Assembly (NCBI GenBank): GCA_023442465.1
Contig: JAEZZQ010000015.1
Location: forward strand, 372,001-436,000
Direction of reading: 5' to 3'
Source: Bacillota bacterium
GTDB taxonomy: Bacteria; Bacillota; Clostridia; Lachnospirales; Lachnospiraceae
Length of the DNA: 64,000 nucleotides
The position numbers were made by a program, and so were the translations under genes. The notes under the pieces are model-generated. The model did not search any database, was not told the DNA's origin, and worked only from the letters and a program-made list of their open reading frames with translations. Each line of letters begins with the position of its first letter. The first letter of the stretch is position 1. Shown here one piece after another: positions 8,241 to 17,067 of the stretch.

Positions 8241-8267
8241 AACATTTCTATTTCAATTATACTACAA

Positions 8268-8804
8268 TTATTTGACATCTTTCATTATTTCTTTATTCTT
8301 TACAATATAATCCACCAAAGAAACCACCGTTAATATGAGTGCAACCCACATAACGATAGCTGTAAGCAATCTCAAAGGCTCCAGATCAGCAATCATAAGG
8401 CAGATCATTATCATTTGGAAGGTTGTCTTGAATTTTCCCCAATAGCTGGCTGCAATGACCACGCCATTATCGGAAGCCACCAGACGGAAACCGCTGATAA
8501 TGAACTCGCGGGCAATGATAACGATGACGATCCAGGACGGAATGCCCTTAAGCTCCACCAGGCAGATGAGTGCCGAACATACGAGCAGCTTATCCGCAAG
8601 GGGATCCATAAACTTCCCGAAATTTGTTACGAGATTATTCTTCCTCGCAAGATATCCATCCAGCCAATCCGTAAGACTTGCTATAATAAATATAGTCAAA
8701 GCGATCCATTTGCTCGCTTCTCCCGCAACGGGAACCAGTACAAAAAACACAAAAAAAGGAATCATAATTACTCTGAAAATAGTTAACTTATTCGGTAAAT
8801 TCAT
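8268..8804 (-). CDS. pgsA: CDP-diacylglycerol-glycerol-3-phosphate 3-phosphatidyltransferase
   Basis: A 178-residue integral membrane enzyme that makes phosphatidylglycerol phosphate, the committed step to anionic phospholipids. The CDP-alcohol phosphotransferase signature DG-x2-AR-x8-G-x3-D-x3-D is intact in the segment from DGYLARK to MDPLADK (about residues 49-72). About five hydrophobic helices are visible. A GTG stands directly before the ATG at 8804; the ATG has AGGAGA eight bases upstream. The start overlaps the end of rimO by 17 bp, so the two are translationally coupled. Confidence 0.93.
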   Translation of the reverse strand: MNLPNKLTIFRVIMIPFFVFFVLVPVAGEASKWIALTIFIIASLTDWLDGYLARKNNLVTNFGKFMDPLADKLLVCSALICLVELKGIPSWIVIVIIAREFIISGFRLVASDNGVVIAASYWGKFKTTFQMIMICLMIADLEPLRLLTAIVMWVALILTVVSLVDYIVKNKEIMKDVK

Positions 8805-10125
8805 CACATATCTCTCCTATCAAATCATATTCATAAGAACCGGTCACTCTCACCTTTATAAAATCTCCGCTCATAAGCGTCTCCTGCGTATTGATGAACA
8901 AATAGCCGTCCACGTTAGGCGCATCCTTATAGGTTCTGGCAACATACGCGTCCTCATCCGCCACCTTGCCCTCTATCATCGCATACAGTATCTTTCCTAC
9001 CATATTTTCTGCCGCCTCATAAGCGATATCCTGCTGCAGCTCCATAATCTGCGCTTTTCTTTCTTCCTTGACTTCCTCCGGTATCTGGTCTTCCATCTCA
9101 GCCGCCGGCGTATCCTCTTCCGGCGAATAGGTGAATACTCCCAGACGGTCGAATTTCATCTCCTCCACAAATTCCAGCAAAGTCTCGTGGTCCGCCTCTG
9201 TCTCTCCCGGGAAACCGGTAATTAACGTCGTCCGAAGGCATATATCCGGAATGCTGCTTCGCAGCTTTTGAACGATCTGTCTTATTTCCCCGCTGTCTGT
9301 CCGTCTTCCCATACGCCGTAAAATGGCATCTGAACCATGTTGAATGGGAATGTCCAGATAATTGCAAATTTTCTTTTCCTGTTTTATGGTTTCTATCAAT
9401 TCATCCGTAATTTCTTCCGGATAACAGTATAGAATACGAATCCAGTAAATTCCTGAGATTTCACAAAGCTTACGAAGCAATTGAGGCAACCTTTTTTCTC
9501 CGTACAGATCCTTACCATAAAGCGTCGTCTCCTGTGCTACCAGCACAAGCTCCTTCACGCCGTCCTCTGCCAGCTTCTTCGCCTCGGATACGAGTTTTTC
9601 CATGGGAACACTTCGGTAATTGCCTCTGACCTTAGGAATAATACAGTAGGTACAATGCTTTTCACACCCTTCCGCAATTTTCAGATACGCATAATGCCCG
9701 CCCGTAGTCACAACGCGCTTTTTATCTCCAAGAGGCTCTGCATCCAAAGGCTCTATATGGTTCTCTCCCTTTCCTGTCAGTACCGACTCCACGGTCTCCA
9801 CAATCTTGTCGATGGCCGACGTGCCGATGATTGCGTCCACTTCCTCTATTTCTTCCTGAATTTCCTTCTGATAACGCTGGGCCAGGCAACCCGTCACAAT
9901 TAAGGCTTTTAATTGTCCGGTCTTTTTAAACTCTGCCATTTCCAGAATCGTATTAATGCTTTCCTCTTTCGCATCGCCGATAAAACAGCATGTATTGACT
10001 ACAATAATATCAGCCTGTGTCTCATCGTCCGTAAAAGAATACCCCTTTTCCGACAGCATTCCAAGCATTACCTCGGAATCCACCAGATTTTTATCACATC
10101 CCAGTGATACAAATAAAATTTTCAT
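8788..10125 (-). CDS. rimO: Ribosomal protein uS12 methylthiotransferase RimO
   Basis: A 445-residue radical SAM methylthiotransferase that modifies the conserved aspartate of ribosomal protein S12. Domain order: the N-terminal UPF0004 domain with three cluster cysteines (SLGCDKN, NTCCFIGDA and VTGCLAQRY), the radical SAM core with CEKHCTYC near residue 148-155, and a C-terminal TRAM domain. The VDSEVMLG segment and the ribosomal-protein-specific overall pattern favour RimO over MiaB. ATG at 10125. A short stem-loop separates it from rpoZ; it overlaps pgsA downstream. Confidence 0.94.
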   Translation of the reverse strand: MKILFVSLGCDKNLVDSEVMLGMLSEKGYSFTDDETQADIIVVNTCCFIGDAKEESINTILEMAEFKKTGQLKALIVTGCLAQRYQKEIQEEIEEVDAIIGTSAIDKIVETVESVLTGKGENHIEPLDAEPLGDKKRVVTTGGHYAYLKIAEGCEKHCTYCIIPKVRGNYRSVPMEKLVSEAKKLAEDGVKELVLVAQETTLYGKDLYGEKRLPQLLRKLCEISGIYWIRILYCYPEEITDELIETIKQEKKICNYLDIPIQHGSDAILRRMGRRTDSGEIRQIVQKLRSSIPDICLRTTLITGFPGETEADHETLLEFVEEMKFDRLGVFTYSPEEDTPAAEMEDQIPEEVKEERKAQIMELQQDIAYEAAENMVGKILYAMIEGKVADEDAYVARTYKDAPNVDGYLFINTQETLMSGDFIKVRVTGSYEYDLIGEICDEFTE

Positions 10126-10144
10126 ATGTGCTCCTCAAAATGAA

Positions 10145-10169
10145 TATGCCCGCATAATTCACGGGCATA
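10145..10169 (-). terminator. Weak terminator or attenuator between rpoZ and rimO
   Basis: TATGCCCG (10145-10152) pairs with CGGGCATA (10162-10169). The minus-strand tail ATTCATTTT is only moderately T-rich, so it could attenuate rather than stop transcription into rimO. Confidence 0.4.
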
Positions 10170-10183
10170 AAATTTCCAATCGG

Positions 10184-10432
10184 TTATTTTTCAGACTGAG
10201 CTTCATCCTCGCTCAAAATCTTTATTTTCCCCTGATTTAATTCTTCTACCGCAACGGACAGAGGTTTCTTTCCTTCGTCGTCCACCAAAGCATCTTCACC
10301 TGCGATCAATTGTCTCGCACGCTTAGAAGTCGCCATAACAATAGAATATCTGCTATTGACTACCGGAGCCTCGCCCGGCTCTACCTCGCTATTTACTACT
10401 TTCATTAAATCAGAATAAGATGGATGTAACAT
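10184..10432 (-). CDS. rpoZ: DNA-directed RNA polymerase omega subunit
   Basis: An 82-residue omega subunit, an assembly and stability factor for RNA polymerase. The family core is visible: SRYSIVMATSKRARQL followed by KKPLSVAVEELNQGKI. It starts with ATG at 10432 in a TAATG overlap with the gmk stop, so it is translationally coupled. The order yicC-remA-gmk-rpoZ matches Bacillus subtilis yloC-remA-gmk-yloH. Confidence 0.93.
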   Translation of the reverse strand: MLHPSYSDLMKVVNSEVEPGEAPVVNSRYSIVMATSKRARQLIAGEDALVDDEGKKPLSVAVEELNQGKIKILSEDEAQSEK

Positions 10433-11067
10433 TATTTTTCTCCTTTCACAAGGGCGTTAAGCTCTTGTCTCATATTTTCTATAAATTCTTCATTTCTAAT
10501 CGGGGCGTTATGTGCTGCCGTAATCAGATTATGCAGTTGTCTCGTACATGATTCCAAATCATCGTTAACTACGATAAAATCATATTTTTCTATTCCATGT
10601 GCCTCTTCCATAGCCCGGTTCAATCGCCTTTCGATTACCTCCGGAGTCTCCGTTCCTCTCTTAGTCAGACGCTTTTCCAATTCCTTCGCCGACGGCGGCA
10701 TGACGAACAGCAAAAGTGCAGTGGGAAATTTCTCCTTTATCTTAAGAGCTCCTTGAATCTCTATCTCCAAAATGATGTCCTTGCCCCTGCTAAGCTGCTC
10801 CTCCACATACCTTCTGGGCGTACCATAGTAATTCTCGCAATAGGTCGCGTATTCAATCAATCCATCCTGCTTTATCTCTTTCTCGAAACTTTCCTTCGTC
10901 ACGAAAAAGTATTCTCTGCCCTCCTGCTCCTTCGGTCTCGGTGCCCGGGTCGTCATCGATATGGACAATGAGTAATTATCATATGTCTTAAGAAGCTGCT
11001 CCATCAAGGTTCCTTTGCCAGCCCCCGAAAAGCCCGACACTACTACTAAAATTCCCTTACGTTTCAT
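10432..11067 (-). CDS. gmk: Guanylate kinase
   Basis: A 211-residue enzyme phosphorylating GMP and dGMP with ATP. The P-loop is GFSGAGKGT (about residues 12-20), followed by the GMP-binding STTR-like segment SMTTRAPRPKEQEGREYFF and the lid region ending in ERRLNRAMEE. The open frame extends 49 codons upstream, but the ATG at 11067 has GTGGAG six bases before it and matches the family N-terminus. The start overlaps the remA end by 11 bp. Confidence 0.95.
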   Translation of the reverse strand: MKRKGILVVVSGFSGAGKGTLMEQLLKTYDNYSLSISMTTRAPRPKEQEGREYFFVTKESFEKEIKQDGLIEYATYCENYYGTPRRYVEEQLSRGKDIILEIEIQGALKIKEKFPTALLLFVMPPSAKELEKRLTKRGTETPEVIERRLNRAMEEAHGIEKYDFIVVNDDLESCTRQLHNLITAAHNAPIRNEEFIENMRQELNALVKGEK

Positions 11068-11317
11068 CTGTTTCTCCACTTTCTGCCTGTGCCCTGTTCG
11101 CAATTGTCTCCGGCAGAAGTGCCGATAATACCAACTGATTATTTTCCATAACAAGTACCGCTTTCGTTTTTCTCCCCTGTGTCGCATCAATCGCCATTCC
11201 TGACTCCTTCGCATTTTGCACCATACGCTTTACAGGCGCAGAATCCGGACTGACGATTGCAATTATCTTACCGGTATTTACTATATTCCCAAAACCAATA
11301 TGAATCAACTTATTCAT
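11057..11317 (-). CDS. remA: Extracellular matrix regulator RemA (DUF370)
   Basis: An 86-residue DUF370 protein. It has the family hallmark N-terminus (LIHIGFGNIVNTGKIIAIVSPDSAP) and the KRMVQNAKESGMAIDATQGRKT core. In Bacillus subtilis RemA is a DNA-binding regulator of matrix and osmoprotection genes. It has the conserved place between yicC and gmk and overlaps gmk by 11 bp. Its targets here are unknown. Confidence 0.9.
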   Translation of the reverse strand: MNKLIHIGFGNIVNTGKIIAIVSPDSAPVKRMVQNAKESGMAIDATQGRKTKAVLVMENNQLVLSALLPETIANRAQAESGETDET

Positions 11318-11329
11318 GGTATTTTTAAC

Positions 11330-12208
11330 CTACTCTATATTCTGTATCTGTTCGCGGACTTTTTCTATCTCCGTCTTCAATTCGATGGCGCGGTTAGAAA
11401 TCTCCAAATCGTTCGCTTTCGACAGTATCGTATTGGCCTCTCTGTTCATCTCCTGTGCAATGAAGTCCAGCTTTCTTCCGATGCTTCCACCTTCGACCAA
11501 AGTGCTCTTTGTCGTCTCGATATGGCTCTTTAAACGCACCAGCTCTTCATCCACGCATACCTTATCCGCAAAAATAGTAACCTCCATTAGGAGTCTGTTC
11601 TCATCCACCTGCGCATCTTCTAAAAGCTCCCTTACTTTCTCGTGGAGCTTGTCCTTATATTCGGTAACCAGCTGAGGAGAACGCTCCGTAATGAATTCCA
11701 CGTGTGAAAGCATGACATTCAGCTTACTGATCAAATCTTCCCTGAGATTTTCTCCTTCTTTTATCCTCGTCTCCACAAAATTCTCCGAGGCACCCTTGAT
11801 TGCCTTATCCAAAACTTTCCATATTTCCGCTTCATCCGGGCTCTGCTCTTCCATCGCCAGCACCTCCGGATATCTGGAAAGTGCGGAAACGCGAATATCG
11901 TTATCCAGATGGAAGTCCTCTGCCATCTGCTTCAAGTATCCCATATATTCGGCTGCAATGTCCTTATTATATTTGATGCAGACATTGTTTTCCGTAAAGT
12001 CCTCATACGTAATGAAAATATCAACTTTTCCTCTCTGAATATAATTTTTCAGCTCGGCGCGGATTGCCGCCTCAAAAAAGTTGAGTTTTTTGGGCATCTT
12101 AATATTTACATCCAAATATCTGTGATTGACGGATTTCATCTCTACCGTAATCTTACGGTCGGCCTCCGCCGCTTCGTATCTTCCGAAGCCAGTCATGCTC
12201 TTGATCAT
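11330..12208 (-). CDS. yicC: YicC/YloC family endoribonuclease
   Basis: A 292-residue YicC-family protein. It shows the N-terminal domain starting MIKSMTGFGR, the KSVNHRYLDVNIKMP segment and the C-terminal DUF1732 domain with IGRKLDFIAQEMNREANTILSKA. Members are endoribonucleases in Escherichia coli and Bacillus subtilis. It is the first gene of the yicC-remA-gmk-rpoZ operon, 45 bp from a strong promoter, and is divergent from rqcH. Confidence 0.92.
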   Translation of the reverse strand: MIKSMTGFGRYEAAEADRKITVEMKSVNHRYLDVNIKMPKKLNFFEAAIRAELKNYIQRGKVDIFITYEDFTENNVCIKYNKDIAAEYMGYLKQMAEDFHLDNDIRVSALSRYPEVLAMEEQSPDEAEIWKVLDKAIKGASENFVETRIKEGENLREDLISKLNVMLSHVEFITERSPQLVTEYKDKLHEKVRELLEDAQVDENRLLMEVTIFADKVCVDEELVRLKSHIETTKSTLVEGGSIGRKLDFIAQEMNREANTILSKANDLEISNRAIELKTEIEKVREQIQNIE

Positions 12209-12252
12209 CCATTTACCCTCTCCAACTGCACGCCCTATGCGTACTTCATATT

Positions 12253-12281
12253 ATTATAGAATACCAATTCCGCCTCGTCAA
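12253..12281 (-). promoter_or_regulatory. Sigma-A promoter of the yicC-remA-gmk-rpoZ operon
   Basis: Minus-strand TTGACG (12281-12276), a 17 bp spacer and TATAAT (12258-12253) lie 45 bp before the yicC ATG. Confidence 0.75.
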
Positions 12282-12310
12282 GATGAACCCGACGAAAAAC
12301 GCGCACACAG

Positions 12311-12339
12311 TTGAAATACGATGCAAAATATTGTAGAAT
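12311..12339 (+). promoter_or_regulatory. Sigma-A promoter of rqcH
   Basis: TTGAAA (12311-12316), a 17 bp spacer and TAGAAT (12334-12339) lie 46 bp before the rqcH ATG, divergent from the yicC promoter. Confidence 0.65.
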
Positions 12340-12385
12340 CTAACCCATAGCACTATTTTATCAAGTTGTAAAGAGAGGTCTTCAT

Positions 12386-14125
12386 ATGGCATTCGATGGA
12401 ATTACCATTGCTAATATTGTAAAAGATTTAAATGACAGCCTTCTAGGGGGGCGCATATATAAGATCGCACAGCCGGAAAGTGACGAATTGCTTCTTACCA
12501 TAAAGGTAAATGGCGGCCAAAAAAGGCTTTTCATTTCCGCAGGAGCTTCCCTTCCCCTGATTTATTTGACGGACAGTAATAAACAAAGCCCCTTAACTGC
12601 GCCGGGCTTTTGTATGCTGCTCAGGAAACACATTCAAAACGGCAGGATCATCAGCGTTACCCAACCGGGGCTGGAGCGTATCGTTGAAATAGGAATCGAA
12701 CATTTAAACGAGCTGGGCGATTTATGTACGAAGAAGCTTATCGTTGAAATTATGGGGAAGCACAGTAATATTATTTTTACCAATGATGAAAATATGATCA
12801 TTGACAGCATAAAGCACATTTCGGGCATGGTCAGCAGCGTCCGGGAGGTGCTGCCCGGCAGACCCTATTTTATACCGGAGACCATGGACAAGGCGGATCC
12901 GCTTACTGCCTCCGAGGAGGATTTTGCCCTTCAAATCGGCAAGAAGAGCATGCCTGTATACAAAGCCATTTACAGCTCTTATACCGGCTTTTCACCAACA
13001 ATTTCTCACGAGCTTTGCTACCTCGCGAAGATTGACGGAGATTATCCTGTGGCCTCTCTTTCTTCCGAAAGTATGCACACTCTTTATAAAGAATTTTCCG
13101 CCCTTATTTTTGCTGTGAAAAACGGAAATTTCTCTCCTAACATCGTTTATGAAAACAAAACTCCGGCAGAATTCGCATCCGTACCGCTGACTATGTACGG
13201 GGAGAACCATACGGTTCCCTGCTCTTCCATAAGCTATGTACTGGAAGAATATTATGCGCAAAAAAATGCGGTTACAAGAATCCGTCAAAAATCTGCGGAC
13301 TTGCGAAAGATCGTACAGACTGCTCTGGAACGGAATATCAAAAAGTATGATTTGCAGATACGTCAGATGGAAGATACTGAAAAGAGGGAAAAATACAAGA
13401 TCTACGGCGAGCTTCTAAACACCTACGGTTATGGGGTGGCCCCAGGTGCGAAGTCCATGACGGCACTGAATTATTATACCAACGAAGAAATCATTATTCC
13501 TTTGGATCCTACATTAACCGCCTCGGAAAATGCGAAGAAATATTTCGAAAAATATAACAAATTGAAACGTACCCTGGAGGCCTTGTCCGAATTGACACTT
13601 GAGGTAAAGGCGGAAATCGATCATCTGGAATCCATCAGTGCTGCCTTGGATATCGCCCTTATGGAGGCGGATCTCGTCCAGATCAAGGAAGAGTTAATCG
13701 AAAGCGGTTATGTACGCAGAAAGGGCGGCGCAAAAAAAGAAAAAGTCACAAGCAAGCCTTTCCATTATGTGAGCAGCGACGGCTTTCATATTTATGTGGG
13801 AAAGAATAATTATCAAAATGAAGAAATCACCTTTAAGCTTGCTTCGGGAAACGACTGGTGGTTTCATGCCAAGGGCATTCCCGGTTCCCACGTCATCGTA
13901 AAGTCAGGCGGTGCCAAGCTGCCCGACCGAACTTTTGAAGAGGCATCCAGACTCGCCGCCCACTATTCTAAGGCAAAAGGTCAGGATAAGGTGGAAATTG
14001 ATTATACAGAAAAGAAAAACATTAAGAAGCCTAATGGAGGAAAGCCCGGATTTGTCGTATATTATACTAATTATTCCATGGTAATCGATTCAGATATCAG
14101 TTCTTTGCAGCTGGTAAGCGAGTAG
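12386..14125 (+). CDS. rqcH: Ribosome quality control factor RqcH (NFACT family)
   Basis: A 579-residue NFACT protein, the bacterial counterpart of Rqc2/NEMF. It binds obstructed 50S subunits with peptidyl-tRNA and adds C-terminal alanine tails. Visible: the N-terminal NFACT-N domain starting MAFDGITIANIVKDL, a helix-hairpin-helix and coiled-coil middle (about 280-430), and the NFACT-R domain with NDWWFHAKGIPGSHVIVKS. Older annotations call this family fibronectin-binding protein. ATG at 12386 follows AGAGAGG. It is divergent from yicC, and a GNAT gene follows 75 bp downstream. Confidence 0.93.
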   Translation: MAFDGITIANIVKDLNDSLLGGRIYKIAQPESDELLLTIKVNGGQKRLFISAGASLPLIYLTDSNKQSPLTAPGFCMLLRKHIQNGRIISVTQPGLERIVEIGIEHLNELGDLCTKKLIVEIMGKHSNIIFTNDENMIIDSIKHISGMVSSVREVLPGRPYFIPETMDKADPLTASEEDFALQIGKKSMPVYKAIYSSYTGFSPTISHELCYLAKIDGDYPVASLSSESMHTLYKEFSALIFAVKNGNFSPNIVYENKTPAEFASVPLTMYGENHTVPCSSISYVLEEYYAQKNAVTRIRQKSADLRKIVQTALERNIKKYDLQIRQMEDTEKREKYKIYGELLNTYGYGVAPGAKSMTALNYYTNEEIIIPLDPTLTASENAKKYFEKYNKLKRTLEALSELTLEVKAEIDHLESISAALDIALMEADLVQIKEELIESGYVRRKGGAKKEKVTSKPFHYVSSDGFHIYVGKNNYQNEEITFKLASGNDWWFHAKGIPGSHVIVKSGGAKLPDRTFEEASRLAAHYSKAKGQDKVEIDYTEKKNIKKPNGGKPGFVVYYTNYSMVIDSDISSLQLVSE

Positions 14126-14200
14126 ATAAAATATCTGCAAAGATTAGAATGGAGATTAGGTAGAATAAGGATAAAAAGAAGAATTTAGGAGTTGTATGTA

Positions 14201-14800
14201 ATGATAAATAATAAAGAAGATTTAGTAATCAATAAATTAACTAAAGAGGAATTGATTTCCGTATATACTACACATTCTGTGAGACATTTTCCAGCAGATG
14301 AACGGAAGCCGGTTTCTTCTATCAGCCGGATGACTGAGGAAGGACGATATGCCGGTTATGGGTTGTATAGGGGGAAGGATGCAGAACTTTTATGTTATGC
14401 TTTCTTTACGGTTATGCCCGGATGCAGGACTATCTTGTTGGATTATTTTGCAGTAATGGAACAATACCGCAGCGAGGGAATCGGTTCTTATTTTCTTGAG
14501 AGGATGAAACATTCCCTTACGGATTGCGATGGTATATTGATAGAGACGGAAAATCCTGATTATGCAAAGGACGAAAGCGAACGGATCATCAGAAATAAGC
14601 GAATCTCTTTTTATGAAGGGAACGGCGCTTATTTTACGGATATTACGGCAAAAATATTCGGCGTACATTATAAGATTCTTTTTCTTCCGGTTCTGCAATC
14701 TCCTGCGCAGGAAACGCTTCTTTCGGATTTTGATGCCATTTACAGGTATATGGTGCCGCAGAAATATTATGCGGCACATATTCATATATCCGCTTCTTAA
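14201..14800 (+). CDS. GNAT family N-acetyltransferase
   Basis: A 199-residue GNAT-fold protein. The acetyl-CoA-binding motif A is visible as LDYFAVMEQYRSEGIGSYFL (about residues 83-102), preceded by a strand-rich segment and followed by the RISFYEGNGAYF motif B-like part. Substrate is not predictable. A TTG nine bases earlier overlaps the AGGAG site; the ATG at 14201 has correct spacing and is chosen. It lies 75 bp after rqcH and is probably read through from it. Confidence 0.75.
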   Translation: MINNKEDLVINKLTKEELISVYTTHSVRHFPADERKPVSSISRMTEEGRYAGYGLYRGKDAELLCYAFFTVMPGCRTILLDYFAVMEQYRSEGIGSYFLERMKHSLTDCDGILIETENPDYAKDESERIIRNKRISFYEGNGAYFTDITAKIFGVHYKILFLPVLQSPAQETLLSDFDAIYRYMVPQKYYAAHIHISAS

Positions 14801-14818
14801 ATAGGCTTTATTATGTAC

Positions 14819-14848
14819 AAACGGCGTTGCTTACCGCATACGCCGTTT
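14819..14848. terminator. Stem-loop between convergent genes
   Basis: AAACGGCGT (14819-14827) pairs with ACGCCGTTT (14840-14848). It lies between the convergent GNAT and coat-F-like genes. No clear T-run follows on either side, so termination is only suggested by position. Confidence 0.4.
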
Positions 14849-14868
14849 GGGATTAATATAGCTTGATT

Positions 14869-15123
14869 TTACAGCACTCCACTGGTAAATAAACCTTTTA
14901 CGTGATCTACCTCTTCCTGTGTTGCTTTGGAAGCCGGTACGTAATATGATTTATCCCTTGCAATCTGATATAATTCTTCCTGCGACTGCTCACATGTGTT
15001 TCTGAATTGCTTTAATGTCTGCTTCAGTTCCTTGTTCTCCGTCTGAGGAATCATCTCGCCGAAACGAACGAGTTCTCCGTTAATACCTGCTAAGGTATCC
15101 GCTACCATTGTTTTTTCCTGCAT
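14869..15123 (-). CDS. Spore coat F-like protein
   Basis: An 84-residue small helical protein resembling the coat F domain (PF07875). It has an MQEKTMVADTLAG opening, an EELYQIARDKSYYVPASKAT segment and a C-terminal VDHVKGLF. The ATG at 15123 is eight bases after AGGAGG; the ATG at 15129 is too close to that site. It forms a pair with the 61-residue gene just upstream. A role in the spore coat is inferred from family resemblance and the sporulating background. Confidence 0.7.
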   Translation of the reverse strand: MQEKTMVADTLAGINGELVRFGEMIPQTENKELKQTLKQFRNTCEQSQEELYQIARDKSYYVPASKATQEEVDHVKGLFTSGVL

Positions 15124-15135
15124 TCTCATACCCTC

Positions 15136-15321
15136 CTACTGCAAAAATTTCATAAGCTGCTGTTTGTTTTCCATCGCCGATTTCGCGCCTTTTTCAAAGA
15201 ATTGTTTTACATTGGAATCGGTGGCGCATTCCGCATATTCTGTCAGCTTGCAGTGTGTAGTGTCATATCCGCCGATTAAATGGCGAAGATTCTGTAAGTC
15301 TAATTCTGATAAATTAGTCAT
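15136..15321 (-). CDS. Small coat-F-like protein, partner of the downstream gene
   Basis: A 61-residue helical protein starting MTNLSELDLQNLRHLIGG, with a second helix around FFEKGAKSAMENKQQLMKFL. It resembles short spore-coat (CotF-like) proteins that often occur in pairs in Clostridia. ATG at 15321 is 12 bases after AGGAGG, a long spacing. The next gene starts 12 bp beyond its stop. No cysteine-rich or membrane features. Confidence 0.6.
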   Translation of the reverse strand: MTNLSELDLQNLRHLIGGYDTTHCKLTEYAECATDSNVKQFFEKGAKSAMENKQQLMKFLQ

Positions 15322-15427
15322 GATCTTGTGTAACCTCCTAATAAAATATTTTCATTCCTATTATTACCAGAGGGTTCTTTTCTATACATGTAATTCTTTC
15401 TATTCTTAACAAAGTTCACCTGTCAAA

Positions 15428-15988
15428 TTAGAATATTCCAATATGCTCCACTAAAATCTTTATCCCTAAAAATATCAGTACCGCACCTCCTGCGATTTCC
15501 GCCTTTGCCTTATATTTCATTCCGAACCGGTTCCCTGCTTTCACTCCTGCCATGGATAAAATAAATGTAACTGTACCGATAACGACCACCGCCGTAAAAA
15601 TATTTACATTCAAAAATGCAAAGGTAATTCCTACCGCCAGTGCATCGATACTTGTCGCAGCTGCCAGAATGAACATTTCCTTAGGCAAAAGTGAATCGTT
15701 GCTTTCTTCTGTTTTTCCCCATATAGCTTCTCTAATCATATTGGCACCGATTAACAAAAGTAAAAAGAAGGAAATCCAATGATCCACAGCCGCGATTTCA
15801 TCCCGAAACCGTATTCCCAGCATATATCCGACTGCAGGCATTAATGCCTGAAAACTTCCAAACCATCCGGCTACTGCCGCCGCTTTTTTCACCGTTATCC
15901 TCCGCATAGCGAGTCCCTTGCAAACAGCTACTGCAAAAGCGTCCATGGATAAGCCTGCGGCGAGAATAAACAATGTAATCAAATCCAT
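15428..15988 (-). CDS. mntP: Manganese efflux pump MntP
   Basis: A 186-residue membrane protein of the MntP/YebN family that exports Mn2+. Six hydrophobic helices are visible, with the LSMDAFAVAVCKG motif in helix 1 and its pseudo-repeat TSIDALAVGITFAFLN in helix 4; both carry the conserved aspartates of the transport path. The open frame extends upstream through a repeat element, but the ATG at 15988 sits seven bases after GGGG and begins MDLITLFILAAG as in the family. The ribosome site is provided by the repeat at 15992-16058. No yybP-ykoY Mn2+ riboswitch was recognised. Confidence 0.9.
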   Translation of the reverse strand: MDLITLFILAAGLSMDAFAVAVCKGLAMRRITVKKAAAVAGWFGSFQALMPAVGYMLGIRFRDEIAAVDHWISFFLLLLIGANMIREAIWGKTEESNDSLLPKEMFILAAATSIDALAVGITFAFLNVNIFTAVVVIGTVTFILSMAGVKAGNRFGMKYKAKAEIAGGAVLIFLGIKILVEHIGIF

Positions 15989-15991
15989 TTT

Positions 15992-16058
15992 CATACCCCA
16001 TGTCCGCTTTGGCGGACTTAAAATCAATAGTTGAAAGCGTTTTTCTTTCAACCTTTGT
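15992..16058 (-). repeat. Hairpin repeat family B, copy 1, upstream of mntP
   Basis: About 67 bp nearly identical to 49817-49881. On the minus strand it contains two hairpins (GTTGAAAG..CTTTCAAC and GTCCGCC..GGCGGAC type) and ends in GGGGTATGAAA directly before the mntP ATG. The same spacing to the ATG is kept before spoIIIAE. Confidence 0.8.
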
Positions 16059-16283
16059 CTCCGCCGTTTACTGGCTAAATAGTGTGAACTCTCTTACCGT
16101 TATTGAATATATAATATACGGATAAATTTAAATTTTATCCCGCTCTCTTCTATTTTTTCACAAATTGGAATTCATTGTAAGATTTACGAAATCATGTGGA
16201 AACTGGAAAAAAAATGTAGTATAATCCTTTTGATAACCGTAAACCGGAGACAAGACAATTTTGAATAATACGAGGTAATATAT

Positions 16284-17039
16284 ATGACCGCAAGTAATGC
16301 AGCTATAGAAAAAGAAATAAGTTTATCCAGATTACTTTGTTTTATTTTCATTCCCACTTCAATTCTTACCGTAATTTATGTTTCCATAGGATTTCTGCAA
16401 AATAAAATCCCTTCCCTTTTATTGTTCTTTCTTTTAGCAGTTATTATCCTATTTCCAATTGAAATAGGTATTGTTCTATATGCAAGTAAAAAAGAATATG
16501 GCAGTTATTCATTAAAAAGTTCGTTTTTCTTTCATGAAAAAATGAGCTTTTGGAAAATATTTTTGTACGGCTTTTTCCTCTTCGCTTTTGCAGGCCTTAT
16601 GTCTGTAACTATAGCACCGCTGGAAAATCTCTTGCTCGCTCCGATATCCAACCAATTGGCGCCACTTATACCCGTATATTTTGATTGGACTAATATGGAA
16701 TATCTCAAGCAATATTCCAATGATATATTATTATTAACTTGTATTGGGTATTTTGTTCTCAATGTTATCGTTGGTCCGATTGTTGAAGAACTTTTTTTCA
16801 GAGGCTATCTCACATCAAGAATAAGAAGATTTGGTAATTGGGCACCATTGATAATCACTGTATTGTTTTCATTATATCATCTTTGGCTTCCCTTCAATAA
16901 TCTATTTAGGATTTCTGTGTTTTTACCTGCCGCATTTATTGCCTGGAAAAAGAAAAACATTTACATATCACTCACATTCCATTGTATGTGCAACTTGTTT
17001 TCAACTATAGGCTTTATTACTGCCGTATATTCTATGTAA
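16284..17039 (+). CDS. CPBP family intramembrane glutamic endopeptidase
   Basis: A 251-residue polytopic membrane protein with about seven hydrophobic segments. The three CPBP (CAAX protease and bacteriocin-processing, Abi) motifs are present: EELFFRGYL (EExxxR, about 171-179), LFSLYHLWLPF (FxxxH) and HCMCNLFS near the C-terminus (HxxxN). Members cleave membrane proteins, and some give bacteriocin self-immunity. A TATAAT at 16220 with a weak -35 may be its promoter. It stands alone between mntP and the ClC gene, with no bacteriocin gene visible. Confidence 0.85.
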   Translation: MTASNAAIEKEISLSRLLCFIFIPTSILTVIYVSIGFLQNKIPSLLLFFLLAVIILFPIEIGIVLYASKKEYGSYSLKSSFFFHEKMSFWKIFLYGFFLFAFAGLMSVTIAPLENLLLAPISNQLAPLIPVYFDWTNMEYLKQYSNDILLLTCIGYFVLNVIVGPIVEELFFRGYLTSRIRRFGNWAPLIITVLFSLYHLWLPFNNLFRISVFLPAAFIAWKKKNIYISLTFHCMCNLFSTIGFITAVYSM

Positions 17040-17067
17040 GACTTATCAGAATGACGATCCATTATAG

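Noticed and set aside
15989..16140. Mn2+ (yybP-ykoY) riboswitch before mntP
   Set aside because: The hairpins there belong to a repeat also found before spoIIIAE, and the conserved yybP-ykoY loop sequences were not seen.
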